From Sphingomonadaceae bacterium (GTDB lineage: Bacteria > Pseudomonadota > Alphaproteobacteria > Sphingomonadales > Sphingomonadaceae): a DNA stretch of 64,000 bases. Location of the stretch: positions 1-64,000 of the forward strand of contig JADZEQ010000004.1 in NCBI GenBank assembly GCA_020850455.1, written 5' to 3'. A model generated the notes under the pieces. That model saw only the letters and a list, made by a program, of their open reading frames with translations, did no database searches and was not told where the DNA came from. Shown piece after piece: positions 38,142 through 47,905 of this stretch; position 1 is the first letter of the stretch; every line of letters begins with the position of its first letter. A program made the translations under genes and the position numbers.

Positions 38142-38504
38142 CTATGACTCTGGCCGCGTCCACAACCAGCAAAGCGACAGGCATGCGGCAGCGGGCGGCG
38201 CCAACACCCATGGCATGGACAACGTCCACACCCCGATAGCAATCGACACGGCAAAGGCGATGGTGGCAGCCCATTTGCCGCGCCGCGCAATCGCACCCTT
38301 TTCCCGCCACGCGCGGATCGGCGGGCCAAAGCGCGGATGGCCCAGCAATTTTTCCTCCCACACGCGATTGCCGCGTGCGAAACAAAAGGCTGCCAAAATG
38401 TAAAAGGGAACGGTAGGCAGCAGGGGCAGCGCAATGCCGACCGTTCCCAGCGCCACAGCGACAATCCCCGCCGCATTCCACAAAGGGCGGGCCGACAGGC
38501 GCAT
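38142..38504 (-). CDS. DUF454 (YbaN-family) inner membrane protein
   Basis: This 120-residue protein has three hydrophobic segments. The pattern GTVGIALPLLPTVPFYILAAFCFARG followed by HPRFGPPIRAWREKGAI defines the YbaN/DUF454 family, whose function is unknown. The ATG at 38504 overlaps the stop of the aldehyde dehydrogenase gene (TGATG), so the two are coupled. In-frame codons upstream of that ATG lie inside the dehydrogenase gene and are not used. Confidence 0.88.
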   Translation of the reverse strand: MRLSARPLWNAAGIVAVALGTVGIALPLLPTVPFYILAAFCFARGNRVWEEKLLGHPRFGPPIRAWREKGAIARRGKWAATIAFAVSIAIGVWTLSMPWVLAPPAAACLSLCWLWTRPES

Positions 38505-39937
38505 CAGGCGATGTGCACCGCCTTGGTCACGCAATAATTGGCCAGCCCTTCTGGGCCGCCTTCGGCACCAAAGCCCGAATGTTTGACCCCGCCAAAGGGG
38601 GTGTCGGCCCCCGAAATGGTGAAGCTGTTGATGCCGACCATCCCGGCTTCGAGCGCATCGGCAACCAAATTGGCGCGGCGGCCATTTTCGGTAAATGCAA
38701 AGGCGGCAAGGCCAAAGGGCGTTGCATTGGCGAGCGTGATGGCTTCGTCCATATAGGCAAAGGGTCGGGTCAGCGCCAGCGGGCCAAAGGGTTCGACCTG
38801 CATCACATCAGCATCATCGGGCACATGCGCGATCAGGCTGGGTTCGAAATAATTGCCCGCCCCTTCGCGCGCTTCGCCCCCAGCGACCAGTCGCGCACCC
38901 TTTGCCAGTGCATCGGCTACGAGCGCGGCCACCGCCTGCGGGCGGCGTGGATTGGCGAGCGGCCCCATGCTGGTCGCGCTGTCCAGCCCGTTGCCGACGC
39001 GCAATTTGGCCATCCGCTGGGCAAAACCGGCGGCAAAGGCATCATGGATTGATTCTTCGACAAAAAAGCGGGTTGGCGACACACAAACCTGCCCCGCATT
39101 GCGGAATTTTTGCGGCACCGCCATGTCGAGCACGCGGTCCAAATCGCAGTCGGCAAAGACCAGCACCGGCGCATGGCCGCCCAATTCCATCGTCGATGGG
39201 GTGACGCTGTCGGCGCACAGGCGCATCAAATGCGCCCCCACCGCGGTCGAGCCGGTAAAGCTGATCTTGCGGATGGTGGGCGACGCAATGAGCCGGGCCG
39301 AAATCATCGCCGGATCGCCGTAAAGCAATTGCGCGACATCACCGGGCAGCCCCGCATCGACCAGACATTGCATGAGCGCGGCGGTGCAGCCCGGGGTTTC
39401 CTCCGCCGGTTTGGCAATCACCGAACAGCCAACCGCCAGCGCCGCCGACATTTTCTTGGCCATCAGATAAAGAGGGAAATTCCACGGCGTGAAAATCGCC
39501 ACCGGCCCCACCGGCTGCTGGAGCACCATCGATCGTTGCCCGGTCGGGCGGACCAAGGTGCGGCCATATTGGCGGCGCGCATCCTCCGCACACCAATCAA
39601 ATAATTGCGCCGCGCCGACCACTTCCCCCTTGGCTTCGGCAATCGGTTTCCCCTGTTCGATGGTCAGCATGGTGGCGATGGGTTCGACCCGTTCGCGCAG
39701 CAGGCTGGCCGTGCGGCGCAAAATATCGGCCCGTGTATCGACCGGGGTTGCGCGCCATGCAGCAAAGCCGCGCTGAGCGGCGGCAAGCGCAAGGTCGATG
39801 TCCGCTCCGGTCGCCTTGGGCAGCGCGGCGATGGTCTCGGCGGTGGCGGGGTTATGGACATGCAGGCAATCGCGCCCCTCCGCGCCGTGCCATGCGCCAT
39901 CAATGAACAGTTTCAGATCAGCCGAATAATCCTGCAT
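38504..39937 (-). CDS. NAD(P)-dependent succinate-semialdehyde dehydrogenase-like
   Basis: This 477-residue aldehyde dehydrogenase has TPWNFPLYLMAKK, the cofactor loop FTGSTAVGAHLM, E251 in MELGGHAP and the nucleophile C285 in NAGQVCVSPTR. The ALDH pattern with GQRSMVLQQPVGPV is closest to GabD-type succinate-semialdehyde dehydrogenases. No transaminase adjoins it, so the exact aldehyde is uncertain. It is divergent from the SMP-30 gene with a 105-nt gap, and its stop is coupled to a DUF454 gene. Confidence 0.9.
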   Translation of the reverse strand: MQDYSADLKLFIDGAWHGAEGRDCLHVHNPATAETIAALPKATGADIDLALAAAQRGFAAWRATPVDTRADILRRTASLLRERVEPIATMLTIEQGKPIAEAKGEVVGAAQLFDWCAEDARRQYGRTLVRPTGQRSMVLQQPVGPVAIFTPWNFPLYLMAKKMSAALAVGCSVIAKPAEETPGCTAALMQCLVDAGLPGDVAQLLYGDPAMISARLIASPTIRKISFTGSTAVGAHLMRLCADSVTPSTMELGGHAPVLVFADCDLDRVLDMAVPQKFRNAGQVCVSPTRFFVEESIHDAFAAGFAQRMAKLRVGNGLDSATSMGPLANPRRPQAVAALVADALAKGARLVAGGEAREGAGNYFEPSLIAHVPDDADVMQVEPFGPLALTRPFAYMDEAITLANATPFGLAAFAFTENGRRANLVADALEAGMVGINSFTISGADTPFGGVKHSGFGAEGGPEGLANYCVTKAVHIA

Positions 39938-40042
39938 GACTTTGTTTTCTTTCTGCTTTCTTTTTCGCGGTTCGACGCTTGCTCCGCGTTGACCATCCTC
40001 TTAAGCCCAAAGCGAGGTAGAGGCAAAACAGCGGAGGGTGAA

Positions 40043-40966
40043 ATGGTGGAAATGCGCATATTGGCCGATGGATTACGTTTTCCCGAAGGGCCGGTGGCGA
40101 TGGCGGATGGCAGCGTCATCCTGACCGAGATTGAGGCCGGGCGCATCACCCGCGTCACCCCCGACGGGCAAAAAATTGTCATCGCAACCCCCGGCGGCGG
40201 GCCCAATGGACTGGCGATTGGCCCCGATGGCAAGCTATATTGCTGCAACAATGGCGGTTTCAAATATGTCGAAAACAACGGCATGCTGGCCCCGCACGGC
40301 ATTGCCGATGATTATTCGGGCGGGCGGATCGAACGGATAGATCTGACCACCGGCGCCGTCGAAATACTTTATAAATCGGGGGATTTTGGCTGCACATTGC
40401 GCGGGCCCAATGACATTGTTTTCGACGCGCATGGCGGTTTCTGGTTCACCGACCATGGCAAGGTCGATTATGCCAAGCGCTGCCACGACATCGTCGGCAT
40501 TTTTTATGCCAAGGCGGACGGCAGCTTTATGGAGGAAGTCATCTTCCCCAGCTATAACCCCAATGGGGTCGGCCTGTCGCCCGATGGCAGCCGCCTTTAT
40601 GCCGCCGAAACCTATACCTGCCGCCTGACCGCCTTTAACGTCATCGCCCCGGGCAAGGTCGACGACAGCGCCGGACCGGGTGGGCCGGGCATCCCCATAT
40701 ATCGCCCGGCGGGCTATAAATTTTTCGATTCCTTGGGGGTTGAAGCCTGCGGCAATATCTGCGTCGCCACCATCGGCGAATGCGGGATCAGCGTCATTTC
40801 CCCGACGGGTGAATTGGTCGAATTTGTCGCCACCGACGATATTTTCACCACCAACATCTGTTGGGGCGGGCCGGACATGCGCACCGCCTATGTCACCCTG
40901 TCGGGGACGGGGCGATTGGCGGCGATCGACTGGCCGCGACCGGGGTTAAAACTGCAATATGGTTGA
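40043..40966 (+). CDS. SMP-30/gluconolactonase family protein
   Basis: This 307-residue beta-propeller has the metal-site pattern of the SMP-30/LRE family: the glutamate in RFPEGPV, the asparagine in GPNGLAIGPDG, GPNDIVFD and the aspartate in GLSPDGSRLYAAET. It probably hydrolyses a sugar or other lactone. GGAGGG stands a few bases before the ATG at 40043; an upstream extension would cross the divergent promoter region. It overlaps the following HAD gene by 8 nt. Confidence 0.88.
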   Translation: MVEMRILADGLRFPEGPVAMADGSVILTEIEAGRITRVTPDGQKIVIATPGGGPNGLAIGPDGKLYCCNNGGFKYVENNGMLAPHGIADDYSGGRIERIDLTTGAVEILYKSGDFGCTLRGPNDIVFDAHGGFWFTDHGKVDYAKRCHDIVGIFYAKADGSFMEEVIFPSYNPNGVGLSPDGSRLYAAETYTCRLTAFNVIAPGKVDDSAGPGGPGIPIYRPAGYKFFDSLGVEACGNICVATIGECGISVISPTGELVEFVATDDIFTTNICWGGPDMRTAYVTLSGTGRLAAIDWPRPGLKLQYG

Positions 40967-41621
40967 ACCCTTTCGCTATCGCGCGGTGCTGTGGGATTTT
41001 GGTGGGGTCATCACCTCTTCCCCCTTTGAGGCGTTCAACCGCTTGGAACAGGAACGCGGCCTGCCCCGCGACAGCATCCGCCGCATCAATGCGACCAACC
41101 CGGACGATAATGCCTGGGCGCGCTTTGAACGGGCGGAAATCGATGCCGCCGCCTTTGACACGGCCTTTGCCGCCGAAGCGCGCGCATTGGGCTGGGAAAT
41201 CGACGGCGCATCGGTCATCGCCTGCCTGTCGGGTGATATACGCCCGCAGATGGTCGATGCGCTCGATTGGTTGAAGCAGGCAGGCTATGCCATCGGCTGC
41301 ATAACCAATAATGTCCCGGTGGGCACGGGCGCGGGCATGGCGCGCGATGCGGCCAAAGCCGCCCAAATCGCGGCGATCATGGCGCGATTTGATGTGCTGC
41401 TGGAATCGAGCAAGCTTGGTATTCGCAAGCCCGACACGCGCATTTACCAGATGGCCGCAGACGCGCTCCACGTCGCACCTGCGCAGTGCATCTACCTCGA
41501 TGATCTGGGGGTGAATTGCAAAGGTGCCACGCAGCTTGGCATGGCGGCCATCAAGGTAACCGACGGCGACACCGCACGCGAAGCGCTGTGGAAATTGCTC
41601 GGCACTCGGCCTAAAGGCTAA
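40959..41621 (+). CDS. HAD-superfamily hydrolase (subfamily IA)
   Basis: This 220-residue protein has the nucleophile D13 in LWDFGGVIT (DFGGV instead of DxDGT, as in epoxide-hydrolase- and ACAD10-type HADs), motif II threonine in CITNN, lysine in GIRKPDTRIY and the acidic pair in IYLDDLG. With glycine in place of the second aspartate of motif I, a phosphatase role is less certain. It overlaps the SMP-30 gene by 8 nt and precedes CoA-transferase subunit A by 27 nt, so one operon is likely. Confidence 0.88.
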   Translation: MVEPFRYRAVLWDFGGVITSSPFEAFNRLEQERGLPRDSIRRINATNPDDNAWARFERAEIDAAAFDTAFAAEARALGWEIDGASVIACLSGDIRPQMVDALDWLKQAGYAIGCITNNVPVGTGAGMARDAAKAAQIAAIMARFDVLLESSKLGIRKPDTRIYQMAADALHVAPAQCIYLDDLGVNCKGATQLGMAAIKVTDGDTAREALWKLLGTRPKG

Positions 41622-41648
41622 ACCAGTTTTGCGCAAAAGGACGATTAG

Positions 41649-42356
41649 ATGAAAAAGCTCTTCCCCGATGCCGCCGCCGCGCTCGACGGCATAATCCGCG
41701 ATGACATGCTGGTGGCAGCAGGCGGATTTGGCCTGTGTGGCATCCCCGAACGTCTGATCGATGCGTTGGTGGCAAGTGGGGTCAAGGGGCTGACCGTTGC
41801 GTCGAACAATGCCGGCATCGACAATGAGGGGTTGGGCAAATTGCTGCGCAGCCGCCAGATTAAAAAAATGATCTCCTCCTACGTCGGGGAAAATAAAGAA
41901 TTTGAACGCCAATATCTGGCGGGTGAGCTGGAGGTGGAGTTTTGTCCGCAAGGGACGCTCGCTGAACGGATGCGCGCGGGTGGCGCGGGCATCCCCGGTT
42001 TTTATACCCGTACCGGGGTTGGCACCGAAGTTGCCAAGGGCAAGGAAGTCAAAAACTTCCACGGGCAGGATTATATATTGGAGCAAGGAATATTTGCCGA
42101 CCTGTCGATCGTCAAAGCATGGAAGGCGGATGCCAGCGGCAATCTGGTTTTCCGCAAGACGGCGCGCAATTTCAACCTGCCCGCCGCGACCTGCGGCAAA
42201 ATCTGCGTGGTGGAGGTGGAGGAAGTGGTGCCGGTCGGCACCCTCGACCCCGATAGCATCCACCTGCCCGGCATTTATGTGCAGCGGATGATCATCGGCG
42301 CACCATATGACAAGAAAATAGAGTTTCGCACGGTGCGGGCGCGCGAAGCGGCCTGA
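41649..42356 (+). CDS. scoA: 3-oxoacid CoA-transferase subunit A
   Basis: This 235-residue subunit has the GFGLCGIPE glycine loop, [36 protein letters not shown] and the GRDY-like HGQDYILE of succinyl-CoA:3-ketoacid CoA-transferase alpha chains. The enzyme moves CoA from succinyl-CoA to acetoacetate. AAAGGACG is a clear ribosome site. Oddly, a lipoprotein gene sits between it and subunit B, coupled to it by TGATG. Confidence 0.95.
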   Translation: MKKLFPDAAAALDGIIRDDMLVAAGGFGLCGIPERLIDALVASGVKGLTVASNNAGIDNEGLGKLLRSRQIKKMISSYVGENKEFERQYLAGELEVEFCPQGTLAERMRAGGAGIPGFYTRTGVGTEVAKGKEVKNFHGQDYILEQGIFADLSIVKAWKADASGNLVFRKTARNFNLPAATCGKICVVEVEEVVPVGTLDPDSIHLPGIYVQRMIIGAPYDKKIEFRTVRAREAA

Positions 42357-43174
42357 TGCGTCGGCGGCTCGCCCTTTCCCTCTGCCTGACACCGCTGCTG
42401 ACGGGGTGCGTCGCGGCCGTACTGCCGGTTATGGCGGCAGGCACCATCGCGCGGCAAGGGGTGGCAGGCGATACTGGCGAAGCGGCGAACACCAGCGTCC
42501 CAAGCCCGCCGGCAATCACTGAGGCCGAGCCTGCGCCACCCGCTCCCGTGCCCGCACCCGAAACACCGCCACATGCTGAAATCGCCCCAACCCCCGCTGT
42601 GGCACAGGCAACCACCGCGATGGTCGACAGCGACAGCGCCGCAATCATCGCGCATGTCCGCGTGCGCGCCGCCTTGGTGGCGGAGGGTGCGCCCGTCCTC
42701 AGCCTCATCCTTGCGGACCCGCTAACGCTCGCCGAACCCGCCTATGCGCCATGCGGTGCACGCCCCGCCGCCGTTATTTTCGATGCGGACAGGGGGAGCG
42801 CGGTTGCGGGCGATGTTGGGGCGCTGCGCCAATTGACGGCGGAAATACGCGCCGCGAACATAGCAATTTTCTGGGTCAGCGACCGCCCGGCATCGGCAAC
42901 CGCGATGATCGCCGATGCGTTGGCAGCGGCGGATATTGACCCTGCCCATGTCGACAGCATCGTCGCCACCCGTCCCGGCTTTGAGCGCAAACAATTGCTC
43001 CGCCATGCGATTGCCGAAAGCCATTGCGTGCTGGCGGTGGTTGGCGACACGCGCGCCGATGCCGACGAAGCCTATGCCTATTTGCGCGACCCCGACAGCC
43101 CGCTCGCCATCGATAGCAATTGGGGCAATGGCTGGTTTCTCCTGCCCCTGCCCGACCTTTCCCCCTTTCAGTAA
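42356..43174 (+). CDS. Putative HAD-like lipoprotein between CoA-transferase subunits
   Basis: This 272-residue protein has a lipoprotein signal with lipobox LLTGC (C18), a Pro/Ala-rich linker (about 45-85) and a C-terminal region with HAD-like pieces: [18 protein letters not shown] and [12 protein letters not shown]. This spacing resembles class B/C acid phosphatases, although the DxDxT motif is altered (DADRG). It would be anchored outside the cytoplasm. It starts at the scoA stop (TGATG), 14 nt before scoB, so it is expressed with a cytoplasmic CoA-transferase it has no known link to. Enzyme activity is uncertain. Confidence 0.72.
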   Translation: MRRRLALSLCLTPLLTGCVAAVLPVMAAGTIARQGVAGDTGEAANTSVPSPPAITEAEPAPPAPVPAPETPPHAEIAPTPAVAQATTAMVDSDSAAIIAHVRVRAALVAEGAPVLSLILADPLTLAEPAYAPCGARPAAVIFDADRGSAVAGDVGALRQLTAEIRAANIAIFWVSDRPASATAMIADALAAADIDPAHVDSIVATRPGFERKQLLRHAIAESHCVLAVVGDTRADADEAYAYLRDPDSPLAIDSNWGNGWFLLPLPDLSPFQ

Positions 43175-43188
43175 TAAAGAGGATAATC

Positions 43189-43824
43189 ATGCCCTGGACC
43201 CGTGACCAAATGGCCGCCCGCGCCGCCAAGGAATTGCAAGATGGCTATTATGTCAATCTGGGCATCGGCATCCCGACATTGGTCGCCAACCATATCCCGC
43301 CGGGGGTGGAGGTGACGCTGCAAAGCGAAAACGGCATGCTGGGCATTGGCCCCTTTCCCTTTGAGGATGCGGTGGACGCAGACCTTATCAATGCGGGTAA
43401 ACAGACGATCAGCGAATTGCCGCAAAGCGCCTATTTCGACAGCGCGGCGAGCTTTGCGATGATCCGTGGCGGGCACATCGACCTCACCGTCCTCGGCGCG
43501 ATGGAAGTGGCCGAAAATGGCGACATCGCCAATTGGATGGTGCCGGGCAAGATGATCAAGGGCATGGGCGGCGCGATGGATCTGGTCGCGGGCGTCAAAA
43601 AAATCATCGTCGTGATGGAACATTGCGCCAAGGATGGTAGCCCCAAATTCATCCCCAGTTGCACGCTGCCGCTGACCGGCAAAAATGTCGTCGATATGAT
43701 TATCACCGATCTGGCGGTGTTTCACCGCGCCGACCACCAAAGCCCGTTCAAGCTGATCGAACTGGCCGACGGGGTCAGCGCTGCCGATGTCGCGGCGAAA
43801 ACCAGCGCGCATTACATCGCCTAA
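43189..43824 (+). CDS. scoB: 3-oxoacid CoA-transferase subunit B
   Basis: This 211-residue subunit has [14 protein letters not shown], the catalytic glutamate in [11 protein letters not shown], and [31 protein letters not shown] and EHCAKDG, all typical of ScoB. AAGAGGA precedes the ATG at 43189. It pairs with the subunit A gene at 41649, from which it is separated by a lipoprotein gene. It overlaps or abuts the next gene. Confidence 0.95.
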   Translation: MPWTRDQMAARAAKELQDGYYVNLGIGIPTLVANHIPPGVEVTLQSENGMLGIGPFPFEDAVDADLINAGKQTISELPQSAYFDSAASFAMIRGGHIDLTVLGAMEVAENGDIANWMVPGKMIKGMGGAMDLVAGVKKIIVVMEHCAKDGSPKFIPSCTLPLTGKNVVDMIITDLAVFHRADHQSPFKLIELADGVSAADVAAKTSAHYIA

Positions 43825-43825
43825 A

Positions 43826-44968
43826 GTGGATAAAGCGGCGATCCAGCAACAGGTTAGTGCCGCAGCCGAGGCGTTACAGGCAGGGGACGGCGCGCGCGCG
43901 CGCGATTTGGTGCGCCCGATTGCGCAAATGCATGCCGACCACGCACAATTGTGGATGCTCTTGGCAGAGGCTTGCCGCGTTGCGGGCGACATGATGGGGT
44001 TGGAAGCCGCCGCCGACCATCTGATCGCGCGCGAACCGCGCGCTATCCGCGCCTGGGGGTGGAAGGGGGATGCCCGCCGCGCCGCCGGGGACAAGCGCGC
44101 GGCGGCAAGCTGGTACCGCGACGGGCTGCGTCAGGCGGCGGGCTTTGACAATTTGCCCGATGCTTTGATGCAAGAGGTGGAGCGCCAAAAACAGGCACTG
44201 GCGCAATTGGAACAGGCGTTTGACGAAAGCCTGCATGCCGGGCTGTCGGCGCGCGGTATTGGCAGCATATCCCCCGCCTTTACCGAATCGCTCAAGCTAT
44301 TGGCCGGTAAGGCACAAATCCAGTTGCAGCGACCAAGCGCTTATTATTTCCCCGGCCTGCCGCAGCGCGCCTTTTACGAACGCAGCGAATTTGCGTGGGT
44401 GGCGGGGGTAGAGGGTGCCGCTGCGGCCATCCGCGATGAACTGCATGCGGCATTGGCCATGGGTGATATTTTTACCCCCTATCTGCAGGCGGCGAGCGAT
44501 CGGCCCACCCATGATTTTCACGGCATGGCGGGCAATGCGGATTGGAGCGCGCTCCACCTCACCGACAATGGCCAACCAATTGCCGAACTTGCCGCGCGCT
44601 TCCCCGCGACGCTGGCGGCGATGGATGCGCTGCCGCTATGCCGGATATCCAGCCGTGCACCGGTCATCATGTTTTCGCGGCTTGCCCCCGGCGCGCAAAT
44701 CCCCGCGCATCATGGCATGATTAATGGTCGGCTGATCTGCCACCTGCCATTGATCGTGCCGGGCGACGGCGCGCTGCGCGTTGGCAATCAGACACGCGAA
44801 TGGCGCTTTGGCGAATTGCTGATTTTCGACGATTCGATCGAACATGCCGCATGGAACCATGCGCCAAGCGAACGCATTGTCCTGATATTCGATATTTGGC
44901 ACCCCGCGCTCAGCGCGGCAGAACGGGGCGCCATCGCTGCCCTGTTCGACGTCATCGACAATGGATAA
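43826..44968 (+). CDS. TPR-containing aspartyl/asparaginyl beta-hydroxylase-like dioxygenase
   Basis: This 380-residue protein has an N-terminal TPR-like helical region (about 10-110) and a C-terminal jelly-roll domain of the Asp_Arg_Hydrox family. The iron-ligand histidines are seen in PAHHGMINGRL and in FDDSIEHAAWN, with the 2-oxoglutarate-binding arginine likely in SERIVLIFD. GTG at 43826, just after the scoB stop, is chosen because the upstream in-frame ATG at 43787 lies inside scoB; both lack a strong ribosome site. Bacterial members may hydroxylate proteins or lipid A acyl chains; the substrate here is unknown. Confidence 0.82.
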   Translation: MDKAAIQQQVSAAAEALQAGDGARARDLVRPIAQMHADHAQLWMLLAEACRVAGDMMGLEAAADHLIAREPRAIRAWGWKGDARRAAGDKRAAASWYRDGLRQAAGFDNLPDALMQEVERQKQALAQLEQAFDESLHAGLSARGIGSISPAFTESLKLLAGKAQIQLQRPSAYYFPGLPQRAFYERSEFAWVAGVEGAAAAIRDELHAALAMGDIFTPYLQAASDRPTHDFHGMAGNADWSALHLTDNGQPIAELAARFPATLAAMDALPLCRISSRAPVIMFSRLAPGAQIPAHHGMINGRLICHLPLIVPGDGALRVGNQTREWRFGELLIFDDSIEHAAWNHAPSERIVLIFDIWHPALSAAERGAIAALFDVIDNG

Positions 44969-45506
44969 GGGGCGAAACATATTGCTGGCCCTGCTGCTCG
45001 CGGTCATCATCGGTCTGGCAGTGGGCTATTTTTGGGGGCGCGATGCCCTGGCGCCGACCCGCCAGCCGCAACGGGTCGCTGCGATGCGGCCCGCCGACCC
45101 TGCGGCGCAAAATGGGCCAACCGCGATTGAACCAAGTGGGAATGGCGCGCAGCGGCAATATTTTTCGCGCTGTCATACGGGCGGCGGGCGCAATTGCGTC
45201 GTCGATGGCGATACCATCTGGATGAACGGCGAAAAAATCCGCGTCGCCGACATCGATACACCCGAAACCCATCAGGCGCGCTGCGCCTCTGAACAACAGC
45301 TTGGCGACCGGGCGAGTGCGCGGCTGCAAAGCTTGCTCAATGCAGGGCCGGTTGAACTTGCCCCCGCCGCCAATGGGCGCAGCCACGACCGTTATGGGCG
45401 GCGGCTGGCCATATTGGCCCGCGATGGCCAAAGCCTTGGCATGATTTTGGTGCGCGAAGGGCTGGCGCGGCAATATTCCGGCGGCCCGCGCGATCCATGG
45501 TGCTGA
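44961..45506 (+). CDS. Thermonuclease-family (SNase-like) protein, membrane-anchored
   Basis: This 181-residue protein has one N-terminal membrane helix (about 7-25), a spacer, then a staphylococcal-nuclease fold with CVVDGDTIWMNGEKIRVADIDTPE and RYGRRLA. The catalytic aspartate and arginine positions are retained, so nuclease activity outside the cytoplasm is plausible. It overlaps the dioxygenase gene by 8 nt. Four cysteines (including C161-type C-terminal GGPRDPWC) suggest disulfides. Confidence 0.87.
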   Translation: MDKGRNILLALLLAVIIGLAVGYFWGRDALAPTRQPQRVAAMRPADPAAQNGPTAIEPSGNGAQRQYFSRCHTGGGRNCVVDGDTIWMNGEKIRVADIDTPETHQARCASEQQLGDRASARLQSLLNAGPVELAPAANGRSHDRYGRRLAILARDGQSLGMILVREGLARQYSGGPRDPWC

Positions 45507-45546
45507 GGATAAAGATGCTGAGGGTAAAAAACTAAGCCCCTGCCCT

Positions 45547-45575
45547 TGTCATCGCCGCCGCGCCTTTATAGGCGC
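45547..45575 (+). promoter_or_regulatory. Possible leuC promoter and small inverted repeat
   Basis: TTGTCA (45547-45552) and TATAGG (45568-45573) form a weak promoter with a short, 15-nt spacer. GCGCCT-TTAT-AGGCGC at 45560-45575 is a 6-bp inverted repeat overlapping the -10. The start would lie only a few bases before the leuC ATG, which has no ribosome site. An operator or a near-leaderless message is possible. Confidence 0.3.
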
Positions 45576-45583
45576 TGACCATC

Positions 45584-47011
45584 ATGTCCAAACCCCGCAC
45601 ATTATATGAAAAAATCTGGGACGCGCATGTCGTCGCGCGCCGCGATGATGGTACCTGCCTGATATTCATCGACCGTCATCTTGTCCATGAAGTCACCAGC
45701 CCACAGGCCTTTGCCGGGCTTGCCGCCAATGGCCGCCGGGTGCGCCGCCCCGACCTGACGCTCGCCGTGCCCGACCATAATTTGCCCACAACACCACGTG
45801 TCGATGCAGCGGGCCATCCCATCCCCATAAAGGATGCAGAAAGCGCCGCGCAACTCGCCGCGCTCGAAGCCAATACACAGGCCTTTGGCGTCCCCTATAT
45901 CGGCGCGCATGATGTGCGACAGGGCATCGTCCATGTCGTCGGCCCGGAACAGGGCTTTACCCTGCCCGGCACCACGCTGGTTTGCGGCGATTCGCATACC
46001 GCCGCGCATGGGGCATTGGGTGCGCTCGCCTTTGGTATCGGGACGAGCGAGGTCGAACATGTGCTCGCCACCCAGACATTATGGCTGGCCCCCGCCAAAA
46101 CCATGGCGGTGGTGGTGGATGGGCAATTGGCAGCAGGGGTTACCGCCAAGGACGTCATCCTTCACATCATTGGGCGGATCGGCACAGCGGGTGGCACCGG
46201 CCATGTTATCGAATTTATGGGTTCGACCATCCGCAATATGGGGATGGAGGAACGGCTGACCATTTCCAATATGGCGATAGAGGGGGGCGCGCGCGCCGGG
46301 CTGATCGCGCCCGATGATGTCACCTTTGCCTATTTGCGCGGGCGGCCAATGGCCCCCAAGGGCGCAGCATGGGACGCGGCGGTCCGCCATTGGCAAAGCT
46401 TGCCGAGCGATGCCGATGCGGTTTTTGACAAAAGGGTGGATATCGCTGCTGCCGATATTGCGCCGAGCGTCACTTGGGGCACCAGCCCCGAAGATGTGGT
46501 GCCGATCACCGGCCATGTGCCCGCGCCCGAAAGCTTTGCCGACCCCGCCAAGCAGGATGCGGCGCGCGCCAGCCTAGCCTATATGGGGTTAAACCCCGGC
46601 ACCGCGATGCAGGATATTGCAATCGAGAATATCTTCATCGGCAGCTGCACCAACAGCCGGATAGAGGATTTGCGCGCCGCCGCCGCCATTTTGCGCGGGC
46701 GGCACAAGGCGGCCAATGTCCGATGGGCGATTGTCGTGCCGGGATCCGGCCTCGTCAAAGCAGCGGCGGAGGCGGAGGGGCTAGACCGTATTTTCATCGA
46801 GGCGGGGTTTGAATGGCGCGAACCGGGCTGTTCGGCCTGTTTGGGGATGAACCCCGATAAAGTGCCGGCGGGTGAACGCTGTGCCTCCACCTCCAACCGC
46901 AATTTCGTGGGGCGGCAGGGGCCGGGCAGTCGAACCCACCTCCTCTCCCCCGCGATGGCGGCGGCAGCGGCGGTGACCGGCAAGCTGACCGATGTACGCG
47001 AATTGCTGTAA
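45584..47011 (+). CDS. leuC: 3-isopropylmalate dehydratase large subunit
   Basis: This 475-residue aconitase-family protein has [13 protein letters not shown] and the cluster-binding cysteines in GSCTNSR and [10 protein letters not shown]. It isomerises 2-isopropylmalate to 3-isopropylmalate in leucine synthesis, together with LeuD. Length is typical. A metallo-beta-lactamase-fold gene separates it from leuD; all three are in the same direction with short gaps. Confidence 0.97.
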   Translation: MSKPRTLYEKIWDAHVVARRDDGTCLIFIDRHLVHEVTSPQAFAGLAANGRRVRRPDLTLAVPDHNLPTTPRVDAAGHPIPIKDAESAAQLAALEANTQAFGVPYIGAHDVRQGIVHVVGPEQGFTLPGTTLVCGDSHTAAHGALGALAFGIGTSEVEHVLATQTLWLAPAKTMAVVVDGQLAAGVTAKDVILHIIGRIGTAGGTGHVIEFMGSTIRNMGMEERLTISNMAIEGGARAGLIAPDDVTFAYLRGRPMAPKGAAWDAAVRHWQSLPSDADAVFDKRVDIAAADIAPSVTWGTSPEDVVPITGHVPAPESFADPAKQDAARASLAYMGLNPGTAMQDIAIENIFIGSCTNSRIEDLRAAAAILRGRHKAANVRWAIVVPGSGLVKAAAEAEGLDRIFIEAGFEWREPGCSACLGMNPDKVPAGERCASTSNRNFVGRQGPGSRTHLLSPAMAAAAAVTGKLTDVRELL

Positions 47012-47035
47012 GCGGGGGCGAAGGGAGTGGAAATC

Positions 47036-47896
47036 ATGCACATAATCACGCGTTGCTTCGTCGCCATATCGGCGCTGGTGTTTGGTCTCGCCGCTGGCAC
47101 CGCAACGGCGCAATCCGGGCCCGCCGCGACACCGGCCATGGTGACAATGACCCGGCTCGACTGCGGCAGCATCATGGTCAACAACCTCAATCTATTTTCG
47201 GACACACAGGCCTATCCCGGCGCGCGGCGGCAGTTGGTCAGTAGCTGTTATCTGATCCGTCACGGCGACACCTATATGCTGTGGGACACCGGCCTGCCCG
47301 CCAGCCTGATCGGCGTGGTGCGCGAACAAGGCGGCGCGATGGTGCCCGCAATGACCACCCGTATCACCGACCAATTGACGCAGCTTGGCGTGCGCACCGA
47401 CCAGATTTCGATCATTGCGATCAGCCATCGGCACTTTGACCATATCGGCCAATTGGCGGATTTTCCGAACGCCCGTTTGTTGATCGGTGCGGGGGATTGG
47501 ACCGCCATTCAATCCGAAGGCGCAACCGACGCCAACGCCCCCTTTGCCCATTGGTTGACAGGCGGCGGCAATGCGGACCCGGTTTCGGGCGACCGCGACA
47601 TATTTGGCGATGGCAGTGTGGTGATGCTCAATATGCCCGGCCATACGGCTGGGCACCACAGCCTGCTCGTTCGGCTCGCGGGGATGGGGCCGGTGCTGCT
47701 AACCGGCGACCTTGCCCATTTTCAGGAAAATTATGACCAAAACGGCGTGCCGATTTTCAATGCCGACCGGGCGGACACGCTCGCCTCTTTCGACCGATTC
47801 AAGGCGTTGGCGCGTAATTTGGGGGCGATGGTCATCATCCAGCATGAAGCAGGTGATGTCGGCAAATTGCCCGCCTTTCCCGCTGCGGCGCAATAA
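47036..47896 (+). CDS. Secreted metallo-beta-lactamase-fold hydrolase (AHL lactonase-like)
   Basis: This 286-residue protein has a signal peptide (about 1-25) and the MBL motif HRHFDH in AISHRHFDHIGQL, then MPGHTAGHHSLLV and TGDLAHF, giving a full dinuclear zinc site. The layout, with DTGLPASLIG before the motif, resembles N-acyl-homoserine-lactone lactonases, but the export signal is unusual for those. AGGGAG lies 9 nt before the ATG at 47036. It sits between leuC (25-nt gap) and leuD (9-nt gap), an unexpected place. Substrate is unknown; lactonase activity is inference. Confidence 0.87.
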   Translation: MHIITRCFVAISALVFGLAAGTATAQSGPAATPAMVTMTRLDCGSIMVNNLNLFSDTQAYPGARRQLVSSCYLIRHGDTYMLWDTGLPASLIGVVREQGGAMVPAMTTRITDQLTQLGVRTDQISIIAISHRHFDHIGQLADFPNARLLIGAGDWTAIQSEGATDANAPFAHWLTGGGNADPVSGDRDIFGDGSVVMLNMPGHTAGHHSLLVRLAGMGPVLLTGDLAHFQENYDQNGVPIFNADRADTLASFDRFKALARNLGAMVIIQHEAGDVGKLPAFPAAAQ

Positions 47897-47905
47897 GGAA
47901 ATAAC

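Noticed and set aside
40893..42392. A 499-codon open frame on the minus strand across the HAD and scoA genes
   Set aside because: It spans parts of three real plus-strand genes (SMP-30, HAD and scoA) and has no family features; it mirrors their codon structure.
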